Part shown: piece after piece, positions 1 through 6,389 of the stretch
Layout of the letters: each line of letters begins with the position of its first letter
Position numbering within the stretch: the stretch's first letter is position 1
Assembly (NCBI GenBank): GCA_030625905.1
Contig: DAOUQA010000059.1
Span: 1-11,511 of the forward strand
Reading direction: 5' to 3'
DNA length: 11,511 nt
Source: Kiritimatiellales bacterium
GTDB taxonomy: Bacteria; Verrucomicrobiota; Kiritimatiellia; Kiritimatiellales; Pontiellaceae
Translations under genes and position numbers: made by a program
The notes under the pieces: model-generated
The model's input: only the letters and a program-made list of their open reading frames with translations
The model's database searches: none
Told to the model about the DNA's origin: nothing

Positions 1-107
1 CAAATGGTGACCGGGGGGCTGTCCATCTGCTCAACCTGCTCGAAAGCCGCCTTGCAGGCTTTACAGGATTTTTTCGGATCAACGGAAATATATTCACGAA
101 TCGGCAT
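1..107 (-). CDS. FmdB-type zinc-ribbon protein, N-terminus only
   Basis: This is the first 35 codons of a minus-strand gene that leaves the window at position 1. The protein starts MPIREYISVDPKK and continues with C15-K-A-C18, then Ser-Pro-Pro-Val-Thr-Ile and the first two bases of a codon that fits a third cysteine. That matches the FmdB/YhaP-like family of small putative regulatory proteins (MPxYEY start, first CxxC, a DPPxTxCPxCG second knuckle), which bind one zinc ion and have no firmly known function. The start is supported by a GAAAGGAA ribosome-binding site at 115-122, seven bases from the ATG. It follows murC on the same strand after about 220 bp, so it may have its own promoter; a TAGTAT hexamer followed by GCGC lies at 264-255. 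Identification rests on a short fragment. Confidence 0.7.
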   Translation of the reverse strand, partial: MPIREYISVDPKKSCKACKAAFEQVEQMDSPPVTI

Positions 108-328
108 AATCGGGTTCCTTTCAAAAGTTGGGAAAGGGTCTACCACGGTTTCCAAAGATTGGAAAGCACCGCCTTTTGCTGAAGATCAATACAAGGCCGT
201 GTGGTATCGGCTTCCATTCTGATGGAGCCGGTTACGCGCTACCGAAGACGGGAAGCGCATACTACACCACGCTTTTCTGCTATCTCACCGGAAATGAGCC
301 ATGAACCATAAAAGGCGGGACTATGAGC

Positions 329-1600
329 TCATCCACGCGCCCATTCAGCAAGCTGTTCGATATCGCCGGCACCGATGATTAGCAGGAGGTCGCCTTCGCG
401 CAGTTCGGGCTGGAGGTCGACCCACGCGCCCTCAAGGGTTTTGGAATAACGCAGACGGCCTTCCCAACCTCCGGGGAAACGCGCCATCAGATCCTTCGTG
501 GTACCGCCTTCGACGGGCTGCTCGGAAGCGGCGTAGACCGGAACAAGCCAAAGTTTTTCCACGCCTTGGAAGCTGGCCGGAAAAGCGGCGCCGAGTGCGC
601 GCGTACGGGTATAGCGGTGTGGTTGGAAAACCGCGAGAAGCCGCCTAGGTTTCAGCTCCAAAGCGGTTTGGACGAGCGCGGCGATTTCGGTCGGGTGATG
701 CGCGTAGTCGGAAACAATCCGGATTCCTCCATCCTCGAAAACGGTTTCGAAGCGGCGGCGGATCGGCTTGATGTTTTCCAATGCCTGGAGGATTTCCTTT
801 TCGCCCATCCAACGCTTCGACACGGCCAGCGCGGCGGCGGCGTTCCACTGGTTGTGGTCTCCGGGAAGAGGGAGCGGGATGCGAGATGCAGGATACGGGA
901 ATGCCTCGCATTTCGGATCGCCTAAGCATATCCGGACAGAAATGGGGTCTTCGGCACAGAAATAGATTCTTTGTTTCGTGTTCTGGATGAACCGCTCAAA
1001 ACAGCCAATGAAAGCCGCTTCGGAAGCGTGGTGCTCCATGTGGTCGTATTCAATGTTGGTGATGACGGCATAGTCGGGTGTGTAGCCCGCGACGGTTCCA
1101 TCGGACTCGTCAGCCTCGACCACCATGATTTCGCCATCCCTGGCCACACCTTCGATCCCGGCGATTTCGCCGCCGATACAATACCCGCAACCGAGCACCT
1201 GGGCAATCATGGCGGTGGTGGTGGTTTTACCATGCGTACCACTGACGGCGATGCAGGTGCGGTCGCGCATGAGTGCGGGCAAGACTTCGCCCCGGCGGGA
1301 GACGGGAATTCCCAGCTCCTTTGCGCGGCACACTTCGGGGTGCGTGTCGGGCACGGCGGTGGAGCGAACGAGCCAGTCGATATCCTTCACATGGTTTTTG
1401 TCGTGGCCTGCGGAAATCTGTATCCCGTTTTTCCGCAACCAGTCCGTTTGACGGTTTTCCTGCATGTCGCAGCCGCTAATGGTAAATCCACGCTCCTTGA
1501 GTAGAAAGGCGACGCCAACCATGCCGATGCCGGCCATGCCGACCAGATGGACGTGCCCACCCTTTTCAAGCAACTCTTGCGCAAGATCAACGGGATTCAT
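329..1600 (-). CDS. murC: UDP-N-acetylmuramate--L-alanine ligase MurC
   Basis: This cytoplasmic enzyme uses ATP to add L-alanine to UDP-N-acetylmuramic acid, the first peptide step of peptidoglycan synthesis. The 423-residue product shows all Mur ligase landmarks in order: an N-terminal nucleotide-binding GMAGIGMVG (21-29), the ATP P-loop GTHGKTTTT (121-129), EADESDGT (162-169), TNIEYDHMEHH (181-191), GDHNQWNAAAA (247-257), RRRFE (281-285), DYAHHPTEI (298-306) and FQPHRYTRT (325-333), with GAGDI near the C-terminus. HVHLVGMAGIGM marks it as MurC rather than MurD, MurE or MurF. It is shorter than the roughly 460-490 residues of many homologues, but no motif is lost. It lies 116 bp downstream of murG on the same strand, a common pairing in the division/cell-wall cluster. 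No clear Shine-Dalgarno sequence precedes the ATG; the seven bases before it are CTGAAAC. Confidence 0.95.
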   Translation of the reverse strand: MNPVDLAQELLEKGGHVHLVGMAGIGMVGVAFLLKERGFTISGCDMQENRQTDWLRKNGIQISAGHDKNHVKDIDWLVRSTAVPDTHPEVCRAKELGIPVSRRGEVLPALMRDRTCIAVSGTHGKTTTTAMIAQVLGCGYCIGGEIAGIEGVARDGEIMVVEADESDGTVAGYTPDYAVITNIEYDHMEHHASEAAFIGCFERFIQNTKQRIYFCAEDPISVRICLGDPKCEAFPYPASRIPLPLPGDHNQWNAAAALAVSKRWMGEKEILQALENIKPIRRRFETVFEDGGIRIVSDYAHHPTEIAALVQTALELKPRRLLAVFQPHRYTRTRALGAAFPASFQGVEKLWLVPVYAASEQPVEGGTTKDLMARFPGGWEGRLRYSKTLEGAWVDLQPELREGDLLLIIGAGDIEQLAEWARG

Positions 1601-1686
1601 GTTTCAGATTTGCCATTCCGCTTCGCTCCATTGCCGTCACGGCTTCGCCGCGCCAGCCTTTCTCCGTGTTTCGCACTCCGAATCAC

Positions 1687-1714
1687 GTTTCCGGTTTCCG
1701 GTTTCAAGTTTCAG
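1687..1714. repeat. Four tandem 7-bp units in the murG-murC spacer
   Basis: Four head-to-tail heptamers read GTTTCCG, GTTTCCG, GTTTCAA and GTTTCAG on the plus strand. The array starts two bases past the murG stop codon. A fifth isolated copy, GTTTCAG, sits at 1601-1607, directly against the murC start codon. The rest of the 116-bp spacer holds short GC-rich inverted repeats such as CGGCTTCGCCG (1640-1650). It is non-coding as far as I can see. A regulatory role is not shown. Confidence 0.6.
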
Positions 1715-1716
1715 TG

Positions 1717-2820
1717 TCACGCTTCCTCTGCCCCACCCACCGTTTCGAGCAGATCAGCCAACCGTCCGGCGGCATTGGGCTGCGCACGCTTCTTCATGGC
1801 AACCGCCATGTTTTCTAGCCGTTCAGGCTTCTGGGAAACACTAACGAGATAGTCGCGCAGCCAGGAACCGGTAAGGTCGCCTTCCGCCACCACATCCGCC
1901 GCACAGAAATCCTGCAAAACGCGTGCATTGCCCATCTGGTGATCGCGCACAGCCGTGGGATATGGAATGAGAAGGGCCGGCAGGGCAAAGCTGGACAGCT
2001 CGGCGCAGGTGGCAGCACCCGACCGGCAAATGGCGAAGTCGACGTCGGGATAGATTTCCTCCATGTGCTGGACAAAATGATGTACATTCGCCTTGATGCC
2101 CCCTGCCGAATAGATTGCTTCCACTTCCTCGCTATTCTGCAGTCCCGCAATATGCTCGACCTCGATCGCAACGCCCTTCTCGACGGCACTGGCAATCGCC
2201 CTGGGCACGACTTCGTTGAGTACCCGTGCACCGCGACTGCCCCCCATCACGAGGATGCGGAGCGGATCGTTCGCACCGTGCTCACGGCGGGGCTGGGCAC
2301 TCGCCTGCTGAAGCGCCTTGCGCAACGGCATGCCGGTGGTTTCGATGTTGTCGTGCTTGAGATAGAAGCGCGACTTGTCGAAACTGACGGCAACGGTATG
2401 TGCCTTGCGGGCCAGCAGACTTACGGCACGACCCGGCAGGAGGTTGGCCTCGTGCAGAACGTAGGGGATCTTGAGCGTTCTTGCGGCTTTCACCGGCCCG
2501 AACGAGGCATAGCTCCCCATAGCCAGAACCACATCGGGGGAGTCCTTGCGCATCTGCGGGAGTGCAAGCCGGTAGGCCTTGTAGAGCCGGTAGGCCGTCA
2601 GGAAACTCCGAAACGAAATTCCGAACTGGAAGCCCTCTGAAGGAATCGTGATGATGCGACCGTCCCAATCCTTGACCGCGTCGCTTTCGATATCCTTCCC
2701 GGCCAGCCAAAGCGTTACGTCGTGGCCGCGCCCCAGCAGTTCGCGAGCGGTTGCCAGCCCCGGAAATATGTGCCCGCCGGTTCCCCCACAGGCGATTGCA
2801 ATCTTCAGTTTCTTTCCCAT
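1717..2820 (-). CDS. murG: MurG, UDP-GlcNAc:lipid-I N-acetylglucosaminyltransferase
   Basis: MurG transfers GlcNAc from UDP-GlcNAc to lipid I to make lipid II on the inner face of the cytoplasmic membrane. The 367-residue protein has the GT28 hallmarks: the N-terminal loop GGTGGH (12-17), HEANLLPGRAVSLL (123-136), the second glycine loop GGSRGA (193-198), CRSGAATCAEL (265-275) and PALLIPYPTAVRDHQMGNA (281-299). Length is close to E. coli MurG (355). I chose the ATG at 2820 because an AGG sits five bases upstream; an in-frame TTG directly before it (2823) would leave too little room. It is the first gene of a murG-murC unit. A GATACA hexamer followed by a GC-rich stretch at 2855-2843 may mark the promoter, but no good -35 is seen. 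Confidence 0.95.
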   Translation of the reverse strand: MGKKLKIAIACGGTGGHIFPGLATARELLGRGHDVTLWLAGKDIESDAVKDWDGRIITIPSEGFQFGISFRSFLTAYRLYKAYRLALPQMRKDSPDVVLAMGSYASFGPVKAARTLKIPYVLHEANLLPGRAVSLLARKAHTVAVSFDKSRFYLKHDNIETTGMPLRKALQQASAQPRREHGANDPLRILVMGGSRGARVLNEVVPRAIASAVEKGVAIEVEHIAGLQNSEEVEAIYSAGGIKANVHHFVQHMEEIYPDVDFAICRSGAATCAELSSFALPALLIPYPTAVRDHQMGNARVLQDFCAADVVAEGDLTGSWLRDYLVSVSQKPERLENMAVAMKKRAQPNAAGRLADLLETVGGAEEA

Positions 2821-2885
2821 CAATACCTGCCCTTAAAATGATGCGCGGTTGTATCACGCACCCAAATGATTGACACGCTAATTTA

Positions 2886-2913
2886 TTGATGAAACCCGGT
2901 TCGTCCTTATAAT
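2886..2913 (+). promoter_or_regulatory. Sigma70-like promoter for the small membrane protein
   Basis: TTGATG (2886-2891) and a perfect TATAAT (2908-2913) are separated by 16 bp and point at the gene starting at 2939, leaving a leader of about 20 bases. The region is shared with the divergent murG. Confidence 0.6.
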
Positions 2914-2938
2914 TCCCGCAATCAAGCAGGAGATTGCC

Positions 2939-3352
2939 ATGGAAGAACTCGACCCAATCCAACTAAAAGCGGAACTTGACCAGTTCAAGAAGGAAAAGGA
3001 GAAGATCCGGAACCTGATGGGCCAAATCGGCGGAAAGAACACCGAAAAGCGAGACAAGTTGATCAACCATACTTTCATTGTGCTGATCCTGACCCTGTTC
3101 CTTGGCGACGTTTCCCGGCACTTTTTGCACATCGAGATTCCTCTGCCCCCGCTGTTCTCGCTGCAAATCGGCATATTGCTCGTATCCATCAAGATTATCT
3201 GGATGATGCACAAGTCCACCAAGGTGGAGCACTTCCAGTTTTGGATCCTGAACTCGATCGAGTTCCGTCTCAACGACGTTTCAAAGCAAGTGCGCCAGCT
3301 GGAAAAGACCGTCGAGAAATACCACACCGGGGAAGAAGGAAAAGGTTCGTAG
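2939..3352 (+). CDS. Hypothetical two-helix membrane protein with flanking coiled coils
   Basis: This is a 137-residue protein of unrecognised family. A charged, heptad-like N-terminal segment (about 5-35, Lys/Glu rich) precedes a first hydrophobic helix at about 41-56 (LINHTFIVLILTLFLG). A short loop rich in Pro (IEIPLPPLF) leads into a second helix at about 73-90 (FSLQIGILLVSIKIIWMM). A C-terminal amphipathic stretch (about 104-130, RLNDVSKQVRQLEKTVEK) could be another coiled coil. Both ends would then face the cytoplasm, which suggests a small oligomeric membrane anchor or scaffold; this is inference. The start is backed by AGCAGGAG seven bases upstream and by the promoter at 2886-2913. 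Its stop codon TAG (3350-3352) lies inside the left arm of the inverted repeat at 3343-3420. Confidence 0.75.
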   Translation: MEELDPIQLKAELDQFKKEKEKIRNLMGQIGGKNTEKRDKLINHTFIVLILTLFLGDVSRHFLHIEIPLPPLFSLQIGILLVSIKIIWMMHKSTKVEHFQFWILNSIEFRLNDVSKQVRQLEKTVEKYHTGEEGKGS

Positions 3353-3420
3353 TTCCGCCTTTAGGCGGCCAGTCCAGCAAAGCCGTGCGCAAAGCCGCCT
3401 AAAGGCGGAACTACGAACCT
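3343..3420. repeat. Perfect 27-bp inverted repeat between convergent genes
   Basis: The left arm (3343-3369) and right arm (3394-3420) are exact reverse complements over 27 bp, separated by 24 bp. Each arm contains its own 14-bp palindromic core, CCGCCTTTAGGCGG. The element fills the gap between the stop of the plus-strand gene (3352, inside the left arm) and the stop of epmA (3424), so it could fold in both transcripts and act as a bidirectional terminator. The run of Ts after it is short on both strands (ATTTC one way, TTTTCC the other). The long perfect arms look more like a dispersed palindromic element than an ordinary terminator. Confidence 0.85.
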
Positions 3421-3423
3421 ATT

Positions 3424-4287
3424 TCACCGAAACGGTAGCACAGCGTCCAGGGAGTCGGCCCCCGCCATCAACATCAGCAACCGATCCACTCCCAAAGCGA
3501 TGCCGCCGGATGGCGGCATCTTTTCCAGGGCCCGGATGAAGGCTTCGTCAATGGGATAGGTTTCCTTACCCAGCACCTTGCGCTGTTCTGCACATATCTC
3601 GAAACGCCGTCGTTGCTCGACGGGATCGGTTAGTTCGGAATAGGCATTGGCGATCTCGATGCCATCGATGTACAGCTCCCATCGCTCGGCCACAAGCGGA
3701 TTGTCCGGATTCCGGCGCGAGAGCGCGGCGGCTTCGACGGGATAGTCGATCAAAACGACCGGCCCACCCATCTGCTTCAGCGCGGGTTCGACCTTCTCGA
3801 CAAGATCCATGTCGAAGCGGTCTTCGGCGTAGCTGCCGACAGGATTCCATCCGGCAAATTCGAGAAACGCCTCGGAGACGGCCAGGATCTTCCAATCTTC
3901 CCCTCCTTGGAAACCGAGGTCGCGAACCTCGGCTACAGATTGGATCAGTGCCTTGGTGTCGGCAAGGACATCCATGTAGTCGGCATTCGCACGATACCAT
4001 TCGAGCATGGTGTATTCGGGGTTATGCAATGGGCCAACCTCTCCGCGTCGAAAGCATTTGCCCAGCTCGAAAATCTTTCCATGCCCCGCCGCAAGCAACT
4101 GCTTATGGAAGATTTCAGGCGAGGTGCGCAGAAAGTGGTCACTGCTCGGTTCGGCATCGATATGCAACTCCATGCAGGGAATCTTCAACCGGATCGGCGT
4201 TTCCACCTCTGTGAAGCCGTGTTTACGAAAAAACGCCCTGATGCGCTGCATCACGGCGTCTCTCAGCGCTATGCTGTCGATGGGCAT
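3424..4287 (-). CDS. epmA: EF-P--(R)-beta-lysine ligase EpmA (GenX/PoxA/YjeA)
   Basis: This class II lysyl-tRNA synthetase paralogue has no anticodon-binding domain; in the known family it attaches (R)-beta-lysine to a lysine of elongation factor P. The 287-residue protein has the class II core only: motif 1 around FTEVETP (25-31), motif 2 FRRGEVGPLHNPEYTMLEW (79-97), the lysine-pocket region RWELYIDGIEIANAYSEL, and motif 3 GIALGVDRLLML (262-273). It lacks the N-terminal OB fold of true LysRS. It is shorter than E. coli EpmA (325), mostly at the N-terminus and in a loop, and ends abruptly at LPFR after motif 3. It starts three bases after the efp stop, so the modifier and its substrate are co-transcribed. 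EpmB, which supplies beta-lysine, is not in the window. Confidence 0.92.
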   Translation of the reverse strand: MPIDSIALRDAVMQRIRAFFRKHGFTEVETPIRLKIPCMELHIDAEPSSDHFLRTSPEIFHKQLLAAGHGKIFELGKCFRRGEVGPLHNPEYTMLEWYRANADYMDVLADTKALIQSVAEVRDLGFQGGEDWKILAVSEAFLEFAGWNPVGSYAEDRFDMDLVEKVEPALKQMGGPVVLIDYPVEAAALSRRNPDNPLVAERWELYIDGIEIANAYSELTDPVEQRRRFEICAEQRKVLGKETYPIDEAFIRALEKMPPSGGIALGVDRLLMLMAGADSLDAVLPFR

Positions 4288-4290
4288 AGC

Positions 4291-4857
4291 CTACCCCTTG
4301 GACGCGCGGTCGGAATAGGTTCCGGTGCGGGTGTCGATGCGGATGGTGTCGCCTTCGTTGATGAAGATCGGCACGTTGATTTCGTAGCCGTTGGGCAGCT
4401 TGGCGGGCTTCATTACGTTGGTGGCGGTATCGCCGCGTGCACCGGGCTCGGTTTCGGCAATTTCCATTTCCACAAAGTTCGGCAGGCTTATCTCCAGCGC
4501 ACGGTCGTTGTGAAACAGGATTTCAACCTTCATGTCGTCGACGATGAAATGTTTCAGGTCGCCTAGTAACTCGTCGTTTAGACGAGCTTCCTCGAAGCTC
4601 TCGTTGTCAGAAAAGACATAGTCGTCGGCATCGATGTAGGAAAACGTATAATCGCGCGAAATCAGGGAGCACCGATTGATTTTCTCCACCGAACGGTAGG
4701 TTTTGTCGAAGGTGTTCCCTCTGATCAGGTTCTTGATCTTGCAGCGGTAGAGTGCCTGGCCCTTGCCGGGCTTGGAAAACTCGAAGTTGGTGATCATGCA
4801 GGGTTCGCCGTCAATCTCGATTTTCAGGCCTTTTTTCAGGTCAGATGCACTGTACAT
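4291..4857 (-). CDS. efp: Elongation factor P
   Basis: EF-P binds between the P and E sites of ribosomes stalled at polyproline and promotes peptide bond formation. The 188-residue protein aligns along its length with E. coli EF-P: a KOW-like N-terminal domain beginning MYSASDLKKGLKIEIDGEP, the modification loop SKPGKGQA (28-35) with the acceptor lysine at 32, and the C-terminal OB domain containing PNFVEMEI and the EPGARGDTAT signature. The acceptor lysine, not arginine, fits modification by EpmA encoded directly downstream. The start has a GAGG eight bases upstream, and a strong promoter lies at 4927-4899. Confidence 0.96.
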   Translation of the reverse strand: MYSASDLKKGLKIEIDGEPCMITNFEFSKPGKGQALYRCKIKNLIRGNTFDKTYRSVEKINRCSLISRDYTFSYIDADDYVFSDNESFEEARLNDELLGDLKHFIVDDMKVEILFHNDRALEISLPNFVEMEIAETEPGARGDTATNVMKPAKLPNGYEINVPIFINEGDTIRIDTRTGTYSDRASKG

Positions 4858-4898
4858 GGATATTGCCTCGTTGGTTCAAAACTTTAAAAAGAGCGCGC

Positions 4899-4927
4899 AT
4901 TATGCAGAATGCCCCCGTCCCTGCCAA
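4899..4927 (-). promoter_or_regulatory. Sigma70-like promoter of efp-epmA
   Basis: On the minus strand TTGGCA (4927-4922) and CATAAT (4904-4899) are separated by exactly 17 bp, each matching consensus at five of six positions. The -10 is followed directly by GCGCGC, a GC-rich discriminator also seen after other -10-like hexamers in this window. Confidence 0.7.
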
Positions 4928-5038
4928 GTGGTTTTCCGCTCCACCCGCATGGAAGAAAGTATCGCATGCGCGCCAAAAAACATCACGAAAAATATGGCGC
5001 ATGGGAGTCGAAATATCTACCTTTACCCAACGTTTCGG

Positions 5039-5066
5039 TTGGCTTGGTTTTTCCGGGCCACATTAT
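5039..5066 (+). promoter_or_regulatory. Possible promoter of the SHD1 protein gene
   Basis: TTGGCT (5039-5044) and CATTAT (5061-5066) are 16 bp apart, each with four consensus matches, about 30 bp upstream of the start codon at 5096. It is divergent from the efp promoter; the 238-bp intergenic region has no other recognisable gene. Confidence 0.4.
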
Positions 5067-5095
5067 TGGTACACCATGCAAAGGAGGATACGGAC

Positions 5096-5782
5096 ATGAA
5101 AAGAATACTGGGTATGATAATGGTTCTGGCGCTGGCGGCAGGTATTGCAACCAATGTGGCCGCTAAATCCGAAAGGGAAGACGCGCCGAAAAGGCGGGAC
5201 GTCGAAGAGGTTCTGGCAGAGGTAGGGGGAACACATTCCCCCGAAAAAATGGACGTTAAGAAAATTGCCTCCGTAAAAGTCGAGGATACCTACTACCACG
5301 TCTATGAGGGCGAATTGGACGCGGGTGGCTTCCACATCATTGTTTTCGACAACTACCGCAACTATCTCGGCTACTACAAGAGCGATTTCGCCCCGTGCAA
5401 CTATGAAATAGAAAGCTCCATCGTAATTGATTCCGGCACTATCGACGATAATGGAGAACCCTTGTACTACCCCATCCCCATCAGTCTAAAGAAGGGGCTT
5501 CCATCCAAGATTCAAATTGGCGGCATACCCACCAACTTCGTGAAAGCCCCGAAGAAAGAGGGAAGCGAGGCCGAAAAGACTACAGAGGATGACGAAATAA
5601 AACCTGAATACCGGACATGGACCATTCTCCACAAAGGCAAGGAATTCCCCGTGCGCGCCATCTACATCAAGCAGTCTGCCGGAAAGATCCATTTGAAAGC
5701 CGAAACTAACGGTGTCACCAAACCCTTCGACATTTCATCGCTTTCCAAGGAAGACCAAGCCTACGTGAAGCAGTTCAAGTAG
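5096..5782 (+). CDS. Secreted SHD1-domain protein
   Basis: This is a 228-residue protein with a clear Sec signal peptide: MKR, a hydrophobic core ILGMIMVLALAAGIA, and a likely cut after VAA (residue 23). The mature N-terminus is charged. Residues about 50-150 are Tyr-rich and probably beta-stranded (DTYYHVYEGELDAGGFHI). An acidic/Lys linker (151-170) leads to a C-terminal segment (172-226) with the pattern RTWTI-x-KGKEFPVRAIYIK...GKIHLK...LSKEDQAYVKQ. That pattern resembles the SHD1 (SLA1 homology 1) domain common in secreted proteins of Planctomycetes, Lentisphaerae and relatives, where its ligand is unknown. The ATG at 5096 was chosen over upstream in-frame codons because AAAGGAGG (5080-5087) lies eight bases before it and the signal peptide begins there. 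It is a single-gene unit closed by a strong terminator. Confidence 0.8.
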   Translation: MKRILGMIMVLALAAGIATNVAAKSEREDAPKRRDVEEVLAEVGGTHSPEKMDVKKIASVKVEDTYYHVYEGELDAGGFHIIVFDNYRNYLGYYKSDFAPCNYEIESSIVIDSGTIDDNGEPLYYPIPISLKKGLPSKIQIGGIPTNFVKAPKKEGSEAEKTTEDDEIKPEYRTWTILHKGKEFPVRAIYIKQSAGKIHLKAETNGVTKPFDISSLSKEDQAYVKQFK

Positions 5783-5805
5783 GTTCTAATCCGCTTCCAA
5801 CGACC

Positions 5806-5836
5806 AAGAGCCACTCCGCAAGAGTGGTTCTTTTTT
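5806..5836 (+). terminator. Intrinsic terminator after the SHD1 gene
   Basis: An 11-bp stem (5806-5816 with 5822-5832, one G-U pair) has a five-base loop CGCAA, and six Ts at 5831-5836 overlap the stem base. It lies 24 bp after the stop codon and separates this gene from the downstream phosphatase. Confidence 0.9.
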
Positions 5837-5885
5837 GGGTCTTCCCGGAATTGCCATAAAGGCTGAAAACATCTAGGTTGGTTCT

Positions 5886-6389
5886 ATGGGATGGTTTGGC
5901 AGAAAATTTACAATCGTCGTTGTTTGCAAAGCAAACATAACGCGTAGCGCCTATCTGCACGGCTACATGGAGCACTACCTCAGGGAACACATTCCCCATG
6001 CCCGCAAGAAAGTGCGTATCCTTTCAGCCGGCGTGCAGGCTCGCCATGGCAGCTCCGCAAGCCAAGTGGTGCAGCATGTGGCAAAACTCAACGGCTTCAG
6101 CCTAGAATCCCACTACTCCGACCCTCTGACAAAAAAACTAATCGGGAGAGCCGATACAATCCTGGTCATGGAGCAATACCAGAAGGATGCCATCCTTGAG
6201 CGATTCCCACTGGCCGCGGATAAAACCTTCCGGATAATGGAATACCTTGAACACGACAATACCAGAGATGTTTTCAACATCCCCGACCCCACCGGACAAA
6301 ACACCGCAGCCTACGAGGAATTCATCATGGTTGCGCATGCCGAGGTGGAGCGCATCTTCCGCGAACTCGCCCGCGAAGGGATTATCTGA
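5886..6389 (+). CDS. Low-molecular-weight protein tyrosine phosphatase family protein
   Basis: This is a 167-residue cytoplasmic protein with the LMW-PTP fold signature. The phosphate-binding loop C14-K-A-N-I-T-R20-S fits C(X)5R-S, with Cys14 as nucleophile and Arg20 as phosphate binder. The segment RILSAGVQARHGSSAS (44-59) fits the usual SAG strand, and SDPLTKKLIGRADTILVMEQ (78-97) the aspartate/methionine strand. The general-acid loop DVFNIPDPTG (128-137) carries the catalytic Asp at 134. The usual GNxCRS is ANITRS here. Family members dephosphorylate bacterial tyrosine kinases of polysaccharide export or protein arginine phosphate; arsenate reductases are related, but the DP loop favours a phosphatase. 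No partner kinase is in the window. Shine-Dalgarno is weak. Its TGA abuts the lysS stop on the other strand with no base between. Confidence 0.85.
   Translation: MGWFGRKFTIVVVCKANITRSAYLHGYMEHYLREHIPHARKKVRILSAGVQARHGSSASQVVQHVAKLNGFSLESHYSDPLTKKLIGRADTILVMEQYQKDAILERFPLAADKTFRIMEYLEHDNTRDVFNIPDPTGQNTAAYEEFIMVAHAEVERIFRELAREGII

Noticed and set aside
1939..2640. A 233-codon plus-strand open frame opposite murG.
   Set aside because: Antisense shadow; murG motifs cover the same bases on the minus strand.
2870..2913. TTGACA at 2870 paired with TATAAT at 2908.
   Set aside because: The spacing is 32 bp; TTGATG at 2886 with a 16-bp spacer fits better.
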